This document shows, piece after piece, positions 44,052 to 54,210 of a stretch of DNA of 64,000 nucleotides (position 1 is the stretch's first letter; every line of letters starts with the position of its first letter). The stretch covers positions 62,001 to 126,000 of the forward strand of contig NZ_WKKF01000004.1 in the NCBI RefSeq assembly GCF_009674765.1. The letters are read 5' to 3'. The position numbers and the translations under genes were made by a program. A model generated the notes under the pieces. It searched no databases, was not told the DNA's origin, and saw only the letters and a list, made by a program, of their open reading frames with translations. This stretch comes from Metabacillus idriensis (GTDB lineage Bacteria; Bacillota; Bacilli; Bacillales; Bacillaceae).

Positions 44052-44093
44052 AAGTTGTTTCACTATGGGTATACTGATGTGATGAAACAACTT
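44052..44093 (+). terminator. Hairpin between ytlR and amyX
   Basis: Perfect 11-bp stem AAGTTGTTTCA / TGAAACAACTT with a 20-base loop, then TTTTGC. Probably terminates ytlR; it ends only 20 bases before the amyX start. Confidence 0.55.
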
Positions 44094-44112
44094 TTGCAGG
44101 CAGGTGACTAAA

Positions 44113-46251
44113 ATGTTATCGGTACAACGTGTATATCATGCATACCTTGATGAAATGAACTTAATTACAATCCTTATCCCAAAAGAAATGCAGGCCATAG
44201 GCAATAAGACATTTTTTCTTCTGGACGGCGAAACCCGGCTGAAGCTTCAATGCGAGCGGCATCAGGATATAGAAAACAGAGTTAAATATCAATGCAGACT
44301 GGATTCATCTATAAAACCTTTTGGAAAATTGTATGAAGTATGTGATGAACAGGATAATAAAACAGATCTGCAAATAGGTGCAGTTATTCGGACGGCAGCT
44401 TTTGATGAACATTTTTATTATAACGGTGATGACCTTGGAGTGCGTTTCAGCAAAGATTCTGTCACAATGAAACTTTGGGCTCCTACAGCGACAGATGTTC
44501 AGGTGAAATTGCTGTTTCCAAGCGAACAGCGCGAGGAAACACTTCCGCTGAAGCGCGGGGACAGAGGCGTTTGGACGATCGAATTGAAAGGCAATTTTGA
44601 CAGCGTTTTCTACACTTATCTTGTATGTGTGAATTTAATCTGGAATGAAGCAGTTGATCCCTATGCAAAAGCGGTATCCATGAATGGCGTATACGGGGTC
44701 ATCGCAGATTTTGACAGGACAGCGGTTGAGAAATATACACCCGCTCCGCTTGGTCAATTAACAGATGCAATAATTTATGAAGCGCATATACGTGATTTTA
44801 CCATCCACCCAAACAGCGGAAACAATCAAAAAGGAAAATATGCAGCTTTCACAGAAGCTGACACAAAAACTGGGATGGGAATGACTTCAGGCATTTCTTA
44901 TTTGAAGGAACTTGGCATAACTCATTTAGAACTGCTCCCTTTCAATGACTTTGAAGGAGTTAATGAGCAGAATGTTTTGGAGCATTATAATTGGGGGTAC
45001 AACCCGCTTCATTTTAATGCGCCAGAAGGCAGCTACTCATCTGATCCGGAAGATCCTTATTCAAGAATCAGGGAGTTAAAGACGGCCATTCAATCTATCC
45101 ATGCAAATGGTATAAGAGTCATTATGGATGTGGTTTACAATCATGTTTACATCAGAGAAAACTCATCATTTGAGAAGATTGTTCCGGGATATTATTTTCG
45201 GCATGACCATAATGGACTCCCTTCAAATGGTACTGGAGTAGGCAATGATTTTGCTTCAGAAATGAAAATGGCCGGAAAGTTTATTGTGGATTCAGTCACT
45301 TTTTGGCTGAAGGAATACGATGTAGACGGTTTTCGCTTTGATTTAATGGGGATTTTGGATGTTGATACTATGAACATGGTGAACGAGGTTTGTAAGCGAT
45401 TAAAGCCTGAAATTCTAATTTTAGGAGAGGGCTGGGATCTGCTTACCCCGCTTGCATTTGAAAAAAAAGCGATTATTGCAAATGCCGCCAAAATGCCGGG
45501 TATCGCATTTTTTAACGATCAGTTCAGAGACAACATTAAAGGAAGCACTTTTGAGGTGCTGGACAGGGGATTCATTCTAGGCAATACTGGAAATCCGGAA
45601 ATGCTGGCAAAAATCATGAGCGGTTCGATTGCCCATTTTCAGAGTCCCGCTCAATCAATCAATTATGTAGAATCACATGATAACCATACACTATGGGATA
45701 AAATGAATTTGTGTCTTCCGAATGATTCGATTAAAGATAAACGGCTGAGGCAGAAGCTTGCTGCCGGCATGGTCATTCTTGCACAAGGAATTCCATTTCT
45801 TCATAGCGGCCAAGAGTTTTACCGAACAAAGCAGGGTGTGGAGAACAGCTATAACTCGCCTGACAAGATCAATCAGCTGGACTGGAATGAAAGAGAGCAT
45901 CACTCAGACGATATCAAATACATTCAGCACCTTATTTCACTGCGGAAATCACATGGTGCATTCAGATTTAATTCCTCAGAGGAAATAAGCAGGCATTATC
46001 AGATTTTTATGAATGAGGAAGGCATTTACGCATACTGCTTAAACGATGTAGGCTCATATGGTCCATGGAGCAGGATTGCGGTCATTCATTGCTGCCATAA
46101 AAATGGAAAGGTTATTTCTTTGCCAGGCGAAGGTCAATGGGAACTTGCTTCAGGTCCATATATCAATCAGATTGAAGGAAACTCAGCCAAGCTTATAAGT
46201 GAATCATTTGAGGTGAAAGAGATAGGGACTTTTGTCTTATTCCAAAAGTAG
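44113..46251 (+). CDS. amyX: Type I pullulanase
   Basis: 712 residues. N-terminal N2-like and CBM48 domains (about 1-190), then the GH13 barrel. YNWGYNP at 292-298 marks type I pullulanases. Catalytic residues D410 (FRFDLMG), E439 (GEGWD) and D523 (ESHDNHT). No signal peptide, so it acts inside the cell, debranching alpha-1,6 bonds of glycogen or imported dextrins. ATG 44113 after AGGTGA; GTG 44104 is inside the site. Same location as B. subtilis amyX. Confidence 0.95.
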   Translation: MLSVQRVYHAYLDEMNLITILIPKEMQAIGNKTFFLLDGETRLKLQCERHQDIENRVKYQCRLDSSIKPFGKLYEVCDEQDNKTDLQIGAVIRTAAFDEHFYYNGDDLGVRFSKDSVTMKLWAPTATDVQVKLLFPSEQREETLPLKRGDRGVWTIELKGNFDSVFYTYLVCVNLIWNEAVDPYAKAVSMNGVYGVIADFDRTAVEKYTPAPLGQLTDAIIYEAHIRDFTIHPNSGNNQKGKYAAFTEADTKTGMGMTSGISYLKELGITHLELLPFNDFEGVNEQNVLEHYNWGYNPLHFNAPEGSYSSDPEDPYSRIRELKTAIQSIHANGIRVIMDVVYNHVYIRENSSFEKIVPGYYFRHDHNGLPSNGTGVGNDFASEMKMAGKFIVDSVTFWLKEYDVDGFRFDLMGILDVDTMNMVNEVCKRLKPEILILGEGWDLLTPLAFEKKAIIANAAKMPGIAFFNDQFRDNIKGSTFEVLDRGFILGNTGNPEMLAKIMSGSIAHFQSPAQSINYVESHDNHTLWDKMNLCLPNDSIKDKRLRQKLAAGMVILAQGIPFLHSGQEFYRTKQGVENSYNSPDKINQLDWNEREHHSDDIKYIQHLISLRKSHGAFRFNSSEEISRHYQIFMNEEGIYAYCLNDVGSYGPWSRIAVIHCCHKNGKVISLPGEGQWELASGPYINQIEGNSAKLISESFEVKEIGTFVLFQK

Positions 46252-46302
46252 GTTATCGGTTTTTCTTGACTAAAATTGCTTAGAAACGATAAAATTTAAA
46301 AG

Positions 46303-46350
46303 GATAGCTATCGGTACCTGATTCTTTATCTTTGAATAGCTGTCTTTTTT
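46303..46350 (+). terminator. Terminator of amyX
   Basis: GATAGCTAT / ATAGCTGTC stem (one wobble), 24-base loop, six T residues. Confidence 0.6.
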
Positions 46351-46462
46351 AATTGACTAAATGAAAAAATAGAAGGTGAAGCAAACAGGTGTACACTGCC
46401 TTTTGCTTTCCCTATTCCAAACTTATAAATGAAATGTTGGGTTGAAATTGAAGGTGAACTGG

Positions 46463-47248
46463 TTGGAACAACTACTAGGAAGCGAGTGGGAGCTATCTCC
46501 TGCTGGCGGAGCAACAGGCGATGCATATTTTGCACAGCGAGAAGGGCAAAAATTGTTCTTAAAACGAAATAGTTCTCCATTCTTGGCCGTTCTGTCTGCT
46601 GAAGGAATTGTTCCTAAGCTGGTATGGACAAAAAGGCTGGAAAATGGCGATGTGATAACAGCACAGCACTGGCTAAGCGGCCGTGAACTGAAGCCAAACG
46701 ATATGAATGGCGAAAATGTTGCGGAACTGCTGCATAAAATCCATCATTCTAAAGAGCTGCTGGATATGCTGAAACGTCTGGGAAAGCAACCGCTTACTCC
46801 TTCAATTATTTTAGAGGATTTAAAGCAAACGGTTGAGTTTGAAAACTTTTATCTCCCAGAGGTCATACAGGCGCTTCATTATCTGGAGTCCAATCTCCCT
46901 TATGTGGACTGCGAAGATAAAGTGGTCTGTCATTGTGATGTGAATCATAATAATTGGCTGCTGTCCAACGATGAACAGCTATATCTGATTGACTGGGACG
47001 GGGCTTTGATTGCTGACCCTGCAATCGATATCGGCATGCTTTTATACTGGTATATAGACGAAAAAGACTGGGAAAGCTGGCTGTCCACTTATGGCCTGAA
47101 TATGACCGATCAGCTTCGTGCAAGAATGTACTGGTATGTGCTTGCGCAAACGATTACCTATACCCTTTGGTATCGGGCGAAACACAACGAAAAGGAAACA
47201 AATGAGTGGCATAACTACCTTCGGCAAATGATTTCTAAGTTAAATTAA
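46463..47248 (+). CDS. ytmP: Phosphotransferase-fold kinase YtmP
   Basis: 261 residues. Aminoglycoside-phosphotransferase/choline-kinase fold: catalytic loop CHCDVNHNNWLL and the metal motif LIDWDGALIADP. Substrate unknown. The start is uncertain: TTG 46463 has AAGGTGA 5 bases upstream and is used here; GTG 46454 and TTG 46442 are alternatives. The 3' end overlaps that of ytzH by 4 bases. Confidence 0.88.
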   Translation: MEQLLGSEWELSPAGGATGDAYFAQREGQKLFLKRNSSPFLAVLSAEGIVPKLVWTKRLENGDVITAQHWLSGRELKPNDMNGENVAELLHKIHHSKELLDMLKRLGKQPLTPSIILEDLKQTVEFENFYLPEVIQALHYLESNLPYVDCEDKVVCHCDVNHNNWLLSNDEQLYLIDWDGALIADPAIDIGMLLYWYIDEKDWESWLSTYGLNMTDQLRARMYWYVLAQTITYTLWYRAKHNEKETNEWHNYLRQMISKLN

Positions 47249-47523
47249 GAAAATGAATCAATATCATCAATCCATTGTGTAAGAACATTTTGCTGAGATG
47301 TTATATAGGAATTCAGTTCTGAAGAATTTTTTCCGTCCTGACTGTATGAATAAATATTTTGCAGTACGTTCTTTAAATCCTGATGAATGTTTGAATTCAC
47401 CATCAGAGATTTGATGACACGCTCGAGCTGTTCACATTCTGCAACTGTTCCGCAGCAGTCACTTTGATGTTCAGTCAATATATCCTTTAATAATTCAACT
47501 TGATGCTGATATTCTAGCGGCAC
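47245..47523 (-). CDS. ytzH: YtzH-like small protein
   Basis: 92 residues: MPLEYQHQVELLKDILTEHQSDCCGTV..., helical, with a CC pair and Gln-rich C-terminus. GTG 47523 is taken as start since AAAGGAG lies 8 bases before it and the length then equals that of YtzH. Function unknown. Convergent with ytmP. Confidence 0.85.
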   Translation of the reverse strand: MPLEYQHQVELLKDILTEHQSDCCGTVAECEQLERVIKSLMVNSNIHQDLKNVLQNIYSYSQDGKNSSELNSYITSQQNVLTQWIDDIDSFS

Positions 47524-47591
47524 GGCAAACACTCCTTTACAGATTCTTGTCTTAATTTGTGCAGGAAACAGCCATTTCATTCTGAATTATA

Positions 47592-47626
47592 AATGACCAG
47601 TTCCCGTCGGGCCTGGTCATTTTTTC
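47592..47626 (+). terminator. Terminator-like hairpin upstream of ytzH
   Basis: AATGACCAG / CTGGTCATT stem with 12-base loop and TTTTTT on the plus strand. Confidence 0.6.
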
Positions 47627-47694
47627 GCGAAGTAAAATACGCTTGAATTCAGCCTGACGTTGAAGTGTTTTACAGCTATGAAACAGGTTTAAAT

Positions 47695-47778
47695 CCTGAT
47701 TTATACTGATAGAAACTTGATTTTTATTGATAGAACTTTGATTCATGTCGAAAGAACCCTGATAGACAATCATAGACC
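47695..47778. repeat. Degenerate 21-bp tandem repeat
   Basis: Four units of exactly 21 bp (47695, 47716, 47737, 47758), of the form YYTGATTNATNNTGATAGAAC. Lies between ytzH and trmB; a 73-codon frame on the minus strand across it is a by-product of the period. Confidence 0.65.
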
Positions 47779-47876
47779 TTCATTAAAATACACATTTTTA
47801 CATGGAATTCCTCTTGCACACCCTTCTAATTCATGATATCTTTTATGGCGACATTAAATCGATAGAGGTGTGCTTC

Positions 47877-48521
47877 ATGCGATTGCGTAATAAGCCCTGG
47901 GCTAATGATTTCATTGCCGGGCATTCAAATATTGTGATACAAAATCCTAAAGAGTATAAAGGAAAATGGAATGAAATCTTTGGGAATAATAACCCGATTC
48001 ATATTGAGGTTGGGACAGGAAAAGGGCAATTTGTGGTTGGAATGGCAGGGGCTAATCCAAACATTAATTATATTGGCATAGAATTGTCTGAAAGTGTCAT
48101 TGTTGGGGCTCTTCAAAGAGCGGTGGACGCAGAACGAACAAATGTTCTGCTGCTCAATGAGAATGCAGAGGATCTGACTGATATTTTTGCCAAAGACGAA
48201 ATTGAGAGAGTGTATTTGAATTTCTCTGATCCATGGCCGAAAACGAGACATGAAAAACGCAGATTAACCTTTAAAACATTTCTTAAAAGGTATGAAGATA
48301 TCTTAGTTGATGAAGGTGAAATTCACTTTAAAACAGATAATCAGGGGCTGTTCGAGTATTCGCTTCAAAGCTTCTCATCCTATGGACTGCTTTTAACTTA
48401 CGTAAGCCTGGATTTGCACAAAAGCGAATACGAGGGCAACATCATGACCGAATATGAAGAGAAATTTTCACAAAAAGGGCAAAGAATCTATCGCTCTGAA
48501 GTGAAATTTTTAAAAAAGTAA
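47877..48521 (+). CDS. trmB: tRNA (guanine-N7)-methyltransferase
   Basis: 214 residues from ATG 47877 (AGAGGTG upstream), which matches B. subtilis TrmB in length and N-terminus ([12 protein letters not shown]). SAM site [31 protein letters not shown] is the family signature; the TDN motif is in [13 protein letters not shown]. Makes m7G46 in tRNA. The frame extends upstream without a better start. Confidence 0.96.
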   Translation: MRLRNKPWANDFIAGHSNIVIQNPKEYKGKWNEIFGNNNPIHIEVGTGKGQFVVGMAGANPNINYIGIELSESVIVGALQRAVDAERTNVLLLNENAEDLTDIFAKDEIERVYLNFSDPWPKTRHEKRRLTFKTFLKRYEDILVDEGEIHFKTDNQGLFEYSLQSFSSYGLLLTYVSLDLHKSEYEGNIMTEYEEKFSQKGQRIYRSEVKFLKK

Positions 48522-48548
48522 CCCATGTCCACGGACGCGGGTTTTTTT
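48520..48548 (+). terminator. Terminator of trmB
   Basis: AACCC..GTCC / GGAC..GGGTT interrupted stem and seven T residues, overlapping the stop. Confidence 0.8.
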
Positions 48549-48574
48549 GTTATGATTGAATTGGAGGGGATAAT

Positions 48575-49423
48575 ATGGAAACTTTAAAAATAGGTCAAAC
48601 AACGTTAACATGGCTTGACGGCGGGGTAACTTATCTTGATGGAGGCGCTATGTTTGGGGTCGTTCCTAAACCGCTATGGTCAAAAAAATATCCTGTTAAT
48701 GAACTCAATCAGATTGAGCTTCGCACGGATCCAATCCTTGTTCAAAAAGAGGGCATCAATTTACTGATTGACAGCGGTATTGGTTCAGGAAGACTTACCG
48801 ATAAGCAAAAGCGGAATTTTGGTGTAACGGCTGAATCAAATGTAATCGCTTCATTAAATGAGATGGGATTGAACACTGAAGATATTGATTATGTTCTTAT
48901 GACACATTTGCATTTCGATCACGTTTCCGGTCTGACCAAGCTTGTAAATGATGAACTTGTATCAGTATTTCCACGTGCAAAAATTATCACGTCTTCTACC
49001 GAATGGAATGAAATGAGAGAGCCTAATATCAGGTCTGCAAATACATACTGGAAGGAAAATTGGCTGGCCATCGAAAAACAGGTCGTTCCTTTTGAAGTGA
49101 AAACAGAACCGGTACCGGGAATAGAAATGATTCACACGGGCGGCCACAGTGATGGTCACAGTATAATTAAAATAGAGGATAATGGAGAAATACTTCTCCA
49201 TATGGCAGACCTCATGCCAACACATGCCCACACCAATCCTTTATGGGTGCTGGCATACGATGACTATCCAATGAACTCGATTCAGCAGAAGCAAAAATGG
49301 CTCGGGTATGCGGGCGAAAAACAGACTTGGCTGTCTTTTTATCATGACGCCTTATACCGCGCAATCAAATTTAATGAAAAAAGAGAAATGATCGATAAAG
49401 TTGAGAGAATTCGACCAGAATAA
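48575..49423 (+). CDS. ytnP: Metallo-beta-lactamase-fold hydrolase YtnP
   Basis: 282 residues. Zinc motif HLHFDH with H111, H113, D115 and H116; further ligand His in TGGHSDGH and the Asp in HMADLMP. B. subtilis YtnP is a lactonase-like enzyme that inhibits signalling of Streptomyces (quorum quenching). No signal peptide. GGAGGGG before ATG. Confidence 0.92.
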   Translation: METLKIGQTTLTWLDGGVTYLDGGAMFGVVPKPLWSKKYPVNELNQIELRTDPILVQKEGINLLIDSGIGSGRLTDKQKRNFGVTAESNVIASLNEMGLNTEDIDYVLMTHLHFDHVSGLTKLVNDELVSVFPRAKIITSSTEWNEMREPNIRSANTYWKENWLAIEKQVVPFEVKTEPVPGIEMIHTGGHSDGHSIIKIEDNGEILLHMADLMPTHAHTNPLWVLAYDDYPMNSIQQKQKWLGYAGEKQTWLSFYHDALYRAIKFNEKREMIDKVERIRPE

Positions 49424-49426
49424 AAA

Positions 49427-49458
49427 AATGGCATGGAGAGCAGTGTCTCCATGCCATT
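49427..49458. terminator. Bidirectional terminator between ytnP and ytzB
   Basis: 13-bp perfect stem AATGGCATGGAGA / complement (49446-49458). Confidence 0.85.
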
Positions 49459-49486
49459 ATGCATTTTTTAATCAGGCTTTTTATCT

Positions 49487-49798
49487 TTAAGCAATTTGTT
49501 CTACGTGAAGGATATTCCCGCTTTTTGCATCCACAAAAGCTTCGTATTGTTCGAGCTCCGAGTCAGCTGTTCTGGTAATCCCTGCTTTATAAATACTGTA
49601 CGTCTCACCAGATTCGGTATAGGACTCGCGGACTGTATAGATCCATGATCCGTTGATTGGACCCTTTTCCTTAAATGCATTTTTCACAACTGCAAGAGCT
49701 TTTTCAGAAGAAATATATGCCGGCTTTAATTGATCCTTGAAAATGTATGCAGCAGCCAGGCCAATTCGAATACCAATGAATGCTTTTCTGCAATTCAT
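49487..49798 (-). CDS. ytzB: Small PepSY-domain protein YtzB
   Basis: 103 residues from ATG 49798 (GGAGGAG upstream). A short hydrophobic N-terminus (FIGIRIGLAAAYIF) could anchor it; a PepSY-like domain follows (ISSEKALAVVKNAFKEKG ... FVDAKSGNILHVEQ). PepSY proteins often inhibit proteases. Position near ytoP and ytnP agrees with YtzB. Confidence 0.82.
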   Translation of the reverse strand: MNCRKAFIGIRIGLAAAYIFKDQLKPAYISSEKALAVVKNAFKEKGPINGSWIYTVRESYTESGETYSIYKAGITRTADSELEQYEAFVDAKSGNILHVEQIA

Positions 49799-49822
49799 CA
49801 CGATCTCCTCCATCCTTAACAC

Positions 49823-50126
49823 ATTGATTTAAGTATACCGAAGTTCTGCACTGTTGTTAAGTGAATTGAGCTTTAGGCTGAAACATAAGGCGGACGGCTA
49901 AATAAAGCTGCAATTCAGCTGTAAAAAACAGAAAATCGTTAGAAAGATACAATTTTTTGCTAATATAATGGAGAATTAACAATTGAGAATGAAACAAAGA
50001 AGGCCAATTTTCACGGATTTTTTTATCTTCCATCAGTTTCGATCAGGTGCTGTGCTTTTCTTTAGTAGCACCAAACGATAACTTTCTGTAAAATAAAAGT
50101 ATACATACGTAAAGGGGATATGATGG
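49823..50126. other. Gap between ytzB and ytoP
   Basis: AT-rich. A TATAAT at about 49963 suggests a promoter, but no good -35 is visible. A 30-codon frame from 49991 has only a distant GGAG. No repeat or strong hairpin found. Confidence 0.4.
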
Positions 50127-51200
50127 ATGAACCAAGAGACGTTAGAGCTTTTTAAAACATTAACGGAACTTCCGGGTGCACCGGGAAATGAGCATGCGGT
50201 GCGTAAATTCATGCGTTCTGAGCTCAGCAAGTACTCAGATGAGATTGTTCAAGACCGTTTAGGAAGTATTTTCGGGGTAAAGCGCGGTCATTCAGAAGGT
50301 CCAAAGATTATGGTTGCAGGGCACATGGATGAAGTTGGGTTCATGGTAACGGGGGTCACGAAAAATGGAATGGTAAGATTCCAGACGCTTGGCGGGTGGT
50401 GGAGTCAGGTGCTGCTTGCACAGCGCGTTGAGATCATAACAGACCAAGGACCAATTCCCGGCGTCATTGGCTCGATTCCTCCCCATTTGTTAAGTGAGGA
50501 TCAGCGCAACAAACCGATGCAGATAAAAAATATGCTAATTGATATTGGAGCAGATTCAGAAGAAAATGCAGCAGAGCTTGGGATTAAGCCAGGTCAGCAA
50601 ATTCTTCCTGTCTGTCCCTTTACTCCAATGGCAAACCCTAAAAAGATTATGGCTAAGGCCTGGGATAACCGCTATGGCTGCGGATTGTCCATTGAACTGT
50701 TAAAAGAGCTGAAGAACGAAACGCTTCCAAACACTCTATATTCCGGAGCGACTGTACAAGAAGAGGTAGGGCTTAGAGGAGCACAAACTGCTGCCAATAT
50801 GATTCAGCCTGATTTGTTCTTTGCTCTTGATGCGAGCCCTGCAAATGATATGAGCGGAGCAAAACATGAATTTGGCCAGCTCGGCAAAGGCGCGCTGCTC
50901 CGCATTTTAGACCGGACAATGGTGACGCATAGAGGAATGCGGGAATTTGTTTTAGACACAGCAGAATCCAACAAAATCCCATATCAGTATTTCGTGTCGC
51001 AAGGCGGAACAGATGCAGGACGTGTTCATACTTCAAATGACGGTGTTCCTTCAGCAGTTATTGGCATCTGCTCGCGTTATATTCATACGGCAGCTTCAAT
51101 TGTCCATATTGACGATTATGCTGCAGCAAAAGAATTAATAGTCACTCTTGTAAAAGCTTGTGATCAAACGACTTTGGATACAATTAAGCAAAATTCATAA
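50127..51200 (+). CDS. ytoP: M42-family aminopeptidase YtoP
   Basis: 357 residues. Metal ligands H66 and D68 in AGHMDEVGF, catalytic Glu pair in QEEVGLRGA, and the C-terminal [15 protein letters not shown] and [11 protein letters not shown]. Glutamyl/deblocking aminopeptidase or endoglucanase-M type (same family). Cytoplasmic dodecamer in relatives. AAAGGGGAT before ATG. Confidence 0.93.
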   Translation: MNQETLELFKTLTELPGAPGNEHAVRKFMRSELSKYSDEIVQDRLGSIFGVKRGHSEGPKIMVAGHMDEVGFMVTGVTKNGMVRFQTLGGWWSQVLLAQRVEIITDQGPIPGVIGSIPPHLLSEDQRNKPMQIKNMLIDIGADSEENAAELGIKPGQQILPVCPFTPMANPKKIMAKAWDNRYGCGLSIELLKELKNETLPNTLYSGATVQEEVGLRGAQTAANMIQPDLFFALDASPANDMSGAKHEFGQLGKGALLRILDRTMVTHRGMREFVLDTAESNKIPYQYFVSQGGTDAGRVHTSNDGVPSAVIGICSRYIHTAASIVHIDDYAAAKELIVTLVKACDQTTLDTIKQNS

Positions 51201-51291
51201 AGAGAAGAAGCGGAAATCACTGCTGTGGTTTCCCTTTTTTAGAGTTAAGTAGTATAAAAATTTGCCTATAGATGTCTTAGGAGAAAAAATA

Positions 51292-51819
51292 ATGAAAACA
51301 GCAATTGGAACCTTAAACCCAGCAAAAGTAAATGCGGTAATATCAGCTCTATCTAATTATGAGCATATTACATTCCAAAGCTTAAAAGTCCCATCTGGAG
51401 TATCCGATCAGCCGTTTTCAGATGAAGAAACCATACAGGGAGCCATTAACAGGGCGGAAAATGCGAGAAAGATGGAGCTTGCTGATCTTGGCATAGGCCT
51501 TGAAGGAGGCATAATTGAAACCAGTCAAGGTTTTTATTTATGCAACTGGGGTGCTTTGACAGGAGCTGACTTTGCACCAATAATTGCAGGCAGCGCCAGA
51601 ATCTTACTCCCGGATGATGTTGGCAGGAAGGTGAAATCGGGTATTGAGCTTGGCATCGTTATGGATGAATATGCAAATCAATTTAATGTAAGTCAGAATG
51701 AAGGAGCAATTGGAATTTTTACAAATGGCATGGTGAACAGGACAGAAATGTTTACTCACATTTCAAAACTTTTATTCGGACAATATTTTTACATGCAAAA
51801 TAAGAGCAGCGGCAAATAA
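51292..51819 (+). CDS. DUF84 family, inosine/xanthosine triphosphatase-like protein
   Basis: 175 residues. Starts MKTAIGTLNPAKVNAVISAL; SDQPFSDEETIQGAINRAEN and GIGLEGGI are the substrate-site words of the YjjX/DUF84 NTPase group, which removes ITP/XTP. The Walker-like acids are present. ATG 51292 follows TTAGGAG; the frame upstream to 51262 is ignored. Adjacent to, but convergent with, ytoQ. Confidence 0.82.
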   Translation: MKTAIGTLNPAKVNAVISALSNYEHITFQSLKVPSGVSDQPFSDEETIQGAINRAENARKMELADLGIGLEGGIIETSQGFYLCNWGALTGADFAPIIAGSARILLPDDVGRKVKSGIELGIVMDEYANQFNVSQNEGAIGIFTNGMVNRTEMFTHISKLLFGQYFYMQNKSSGK

Positions 51820-51824
51820 AGCCG

Positions 51825-52265
51825 CTACTCTTGTTCAAACAGATAGGATAAGACTGCAATTGCCTGATCAATCGTTTCTACCGTGACATCGGCTTTAGAA
51901 GAAAGCTCTTTGAGTGGGTGGTGCAGATTCTCAGGCCGAATGATAATTAATGGCTTTTTGTTCGACAATGCACTGCTTGCATCCATTGCAGTATTCCACT
52001 GCTTATATTTTTCTCCAAATAAAGCAATCACAATATCAGATTTCTCCATCAAAACTTTTGATCTGAAATTATTAATTTTTGATGCAGCTTCATCTCTGAA
52101 AATAGCATTGGGCTGTGTGCCGAGTATTTCTTCTCCAATCAGATCAGATCTATCATGGTTTTCCATTGGTCCTGTAAAAATGATTGGGAGATTCCCGGTC
52201 TTCTCTTTAACTTCATTCCTCCAATTACTATGTATTTCTCCAGCTAAGTAAACATGGAGCTTCAT
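51825..52265 (-). CDS. ytoQ: YtoQ-family protein
   Basis: 146 residues, compact alpha/beta. MKLHVYLAGEIHSNWRNEV, FTGPMENHDRSD and DIVIALFGEKYKQWN resemble nucleoside 2-deoxyribosyltransferase-like folds. Length and position match B. subtilis YtoQ. Activity unknown. AAAGAGGTG before the ATG. Confidence 0.9.
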   Translation of the reverse strand: MKLHVYLAGEIHSNWRNEVKEKTGNLPIIFTGPMENHDRSDLIGEEILGTQPNAIFRDEAASKINNFRSKVLMEKSDIVIALFGEKYKQWNTAMDASSALSNKKPLIIIRPENLHHPLKELSSKADVTVETIDQAIAVLSYLFEQE

Positions 52266-52402
52266 TCCAAAACACCTCTTTTTTTAAAAAATTCATTACC
52301 CTTTTTTTCTTTTCATAAAACAAAGCTCTCTTGTCAATTCTAAAATGAAAGGGTTATTATAGAAAAGGGTCCTATTTTCCTATTGATTAAGGAGGGTTTT
52401 TC

Positions 52403-52903
52403 TTGAAAAAAATTCTAGCAGGCATCATAATTGCTTCTCTTTTTTCCTTATTAGCCTGTTCAATGAATGAAGAAGAAATGCAAACTGCAACGATAGATCA
52501 GACAAAAAAGACTTTTACAAGCAAGCCGGCTGCTGCCAATGAAGAAAGCGGCACTTTTAACTATCATTTGCCTGAAGGCTATAAAGTTGAATCTGCCAAA
52601 AATAATAACTTGATTTTCAAACGTGATGATGACCAATATATTTTATTTGTTAATGATAAAGAAAAAGAGGACAGTACCGTTTTTTACGATTCTTTGCTTG
52701 AGCAATACAAAGATCCAATAGTAGAAGAAACCTTTAAGGATAATGGAAGGTTCGGATACGTTCTCGTCGATAAACTGGAAGACGATGAATATGAGGTTTC
52801 TGCCGGAATAGGCGGAGTTAAAATGACAACGCAAACAAACGGGCGCAATGTTGCAGATACAGCTGAACAAATGATGGGAATTGTGTCTTCTGTTACCTAT
52901 TAA
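52403..52903 (+). CDS. Predicted lipoprotein, unknown function
   Basis: 166 residues. Lipoprotein signal MKKILAGIIIASLFSLLAC with lipobox Cys19. After an acidic linker comes a globular domain (FNYHLPEGYKVESAKNNNLI ... MMGIVSSV). The TTG start 52403 follows GGAGGG. The domain resembles small Bacillus membrane lipoproteins of unknown role. Monocistronic with its own terminator. Confidence 0.82.
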   Translation: MKKILAGIIIASLFSLLACSMNEEEMQTATIDQTKKTFTSKPAAANEESGTFNYHLPEGYKVESAKNNNLIFKRDDDQYILFVNDKEKEDSTVFYDSLLEQYKDPIVEETFKDNGRFGYVLVDKLEDDEYEVSAGIGGVKMTTQTNGRNVADTAEQMMGIVSSVTY

Positions 52904-52915
52904 AACAAAAGAATT

Positions 52916-52946
52916 CTCCTTTGGCCTCAAAGGGGCTTTTTCTTTT
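52916..52946 (+). terminator. Terminator of the lipoprotein gene
   Basis: CTCCTTTG / CAAAGGGG stem with GCCT loop, then CTTTTTC. Confidence 0.7.
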
Positions 52947-53041
52947 ATACAGGCTAAACTATTGGTAACCAAGTGCTTCTTTTGGTATGATGCGAATGGA
53001 TGAATGCACGAATTGGAAACGAAATTATTGGAGGTTTTAAC

Positions 53042-53359
53042 ATGGAAAAATTACAATCAATGGCTCAATATAACGAATTAATTCAAAAAGAAAATGTGAT
53101 TCTTATGTTTTCAGCTGACTGGTGCCCCGATTGCCGTTTTATTGACCCGTTTTTGCCGGAGCTTCAGGCTGAAAATGACAAATTCACTTTTTATTATGTA
53201 GACAGGGATCAATTTATTGATCTTTGCGCTGAATTAAATGTATTTGGCATTCCGAGTTTTGTCGGATTCAGCAAAGGACAGGAAACAGGCCGTTATGTGA
53301 ACAAGCACCGTAAAACGAAAGAGCAGATTCAAGAATTTATAAACGGATTATCTTCATAA
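53042..53359 (+). CDS. ytpP: Thioredoxin-like protein YtpP
   Basis: 105 residues, thioredoxin fold with redox pair C28/C31 in WCPDC, and the cis-Pro loop FGIPSFVGF. ATG 53042 has TTGGAGG upstream; the longer frame from 53000 is not used. Reduces disulfides in the cytoplasm; partner unknown. First gene of ytpPQR, as in B. subtilis. Confidence 0.93.
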   Translation: MEKLQSMAQYNELIQKENVILMFSADWCPDCRFIDPFLPELQAENDKFTFYYVDRDQFIDLCAELNVFGIPSFVGFSKGQETGRYVNKHRKTKEQIQEFINGLSS

Positions 53360-53388
53360 AACAGTTTCGGCAGGGAGCGGAATGAAAC

Positions 53389-54210
53389 ATGAAAATGACT
53401 TCAAGAAAAATGGCAGAGACAATCAAAGAGCGTTTAAAACATAAAGATTGGACAAGCCATTTTGATAGAGAAAAGGATCAATTGCGTGTCGAAGATGATA
53501 CGACTAAAAAGGGAATGACGATATCTCTTCCTGGCATTATTGCTAAATGGGAAGAAAAAAAAGACGCGGCTGTTGATGAATTAATTTATTACATCGAAGA
53601 AGCATTGACAGTTATGAATGTTGAACAGGAATTGACAGGTAAAGAAAAAGGGATTTTCCCTGTTATCAGATCAACGTCCTTTCCTGTTGAATCCTCTGAC
53701 GGCGTTTTGCTGATTCATGAAGAACATACAGCTGAAACGAGAATCTATTATGCGCTTGACCTTGGAAATTCCTATCGTTTGATTGATGTGAAAATGATGG
53801 AAAGAGAGAACTGGACGTTCAGCAAAGTGAAAGAAATGGCAAGGTTCAATCTCAGGTCGCTGCAGACAAGTGTAAAAGAAGATCAAGTTGCAGGAAATGT
53901 CTTCTACTTTTTAAATGCGAATGATGGCTATGATGCTAGCCGTCTGCTTAATGACACCATCCTTGATTCGTTCCATGAAAAAATGGAGGGGACGATGGCC
54001 ATTGCAGTGCCGCATCAGGATGTTCTGATCATTGCGGATATCAGAAATGATACAGGTTATGATATTTTAGGCCAAATGGCCATGAGCTTTTTTGCAAGCG
54101 GAAGGGTGCCTATTACAGCTTTATCTTTTCTGTATGAAAACCGAGAGCTAGAGCCGATCTTTATTCTTGCAAAGAACCGGGCAAAAAAGGAAGAGGAAGG
54201 TAAACAATAA
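53389..54210 (+). CDS. ytpQ: DUF1444 family protein YtpQ
   Basis: 273 residues, soluble, no known motif. [19 protein letters not shown] and [17 protein letters not shown] are family words. ATG 53389 is used (GGGAG about 11 bases upstream); ATG 53395 is possible. Overlaps ytpR by one base, so coupled. Confidence 0.9.
   Translation: MKMTSRKMAETIKERLKHKDWTSHFDREKDQLRVEDDTTKKGMTISLPGIIAKWEEKKDAAVDELIYYIEEALTVMNVEQELTGKEKGIFPVIRSTSFPVESSDGVLLIHEEHTAETRIYYALDLGNSYRLIDVKMMERENWTFSKVKEMARFNLRSLQTSVKEDQVAGNVFYFLNANDGYDASRLLNDTILDSFHEKMEGTMAIAVPHQDVLIIADIRNDTGYDILGQMAMSFFASGRVPITALSFLYENRELEPIFILAKNRAKKEEEGKQ

Noticed and set aside
47552-47773. 73-codon minus-strand frame
   Set aside because: Spans a terminator hairpin and the 21-bp repeat; the apparent repeated peptide arises from the 21-bp period (multiple of three).
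49991-50083. 30-codon frame before ytoP
   Set aside because: Only a distant GGAG, unremarkable composition, no support from context.
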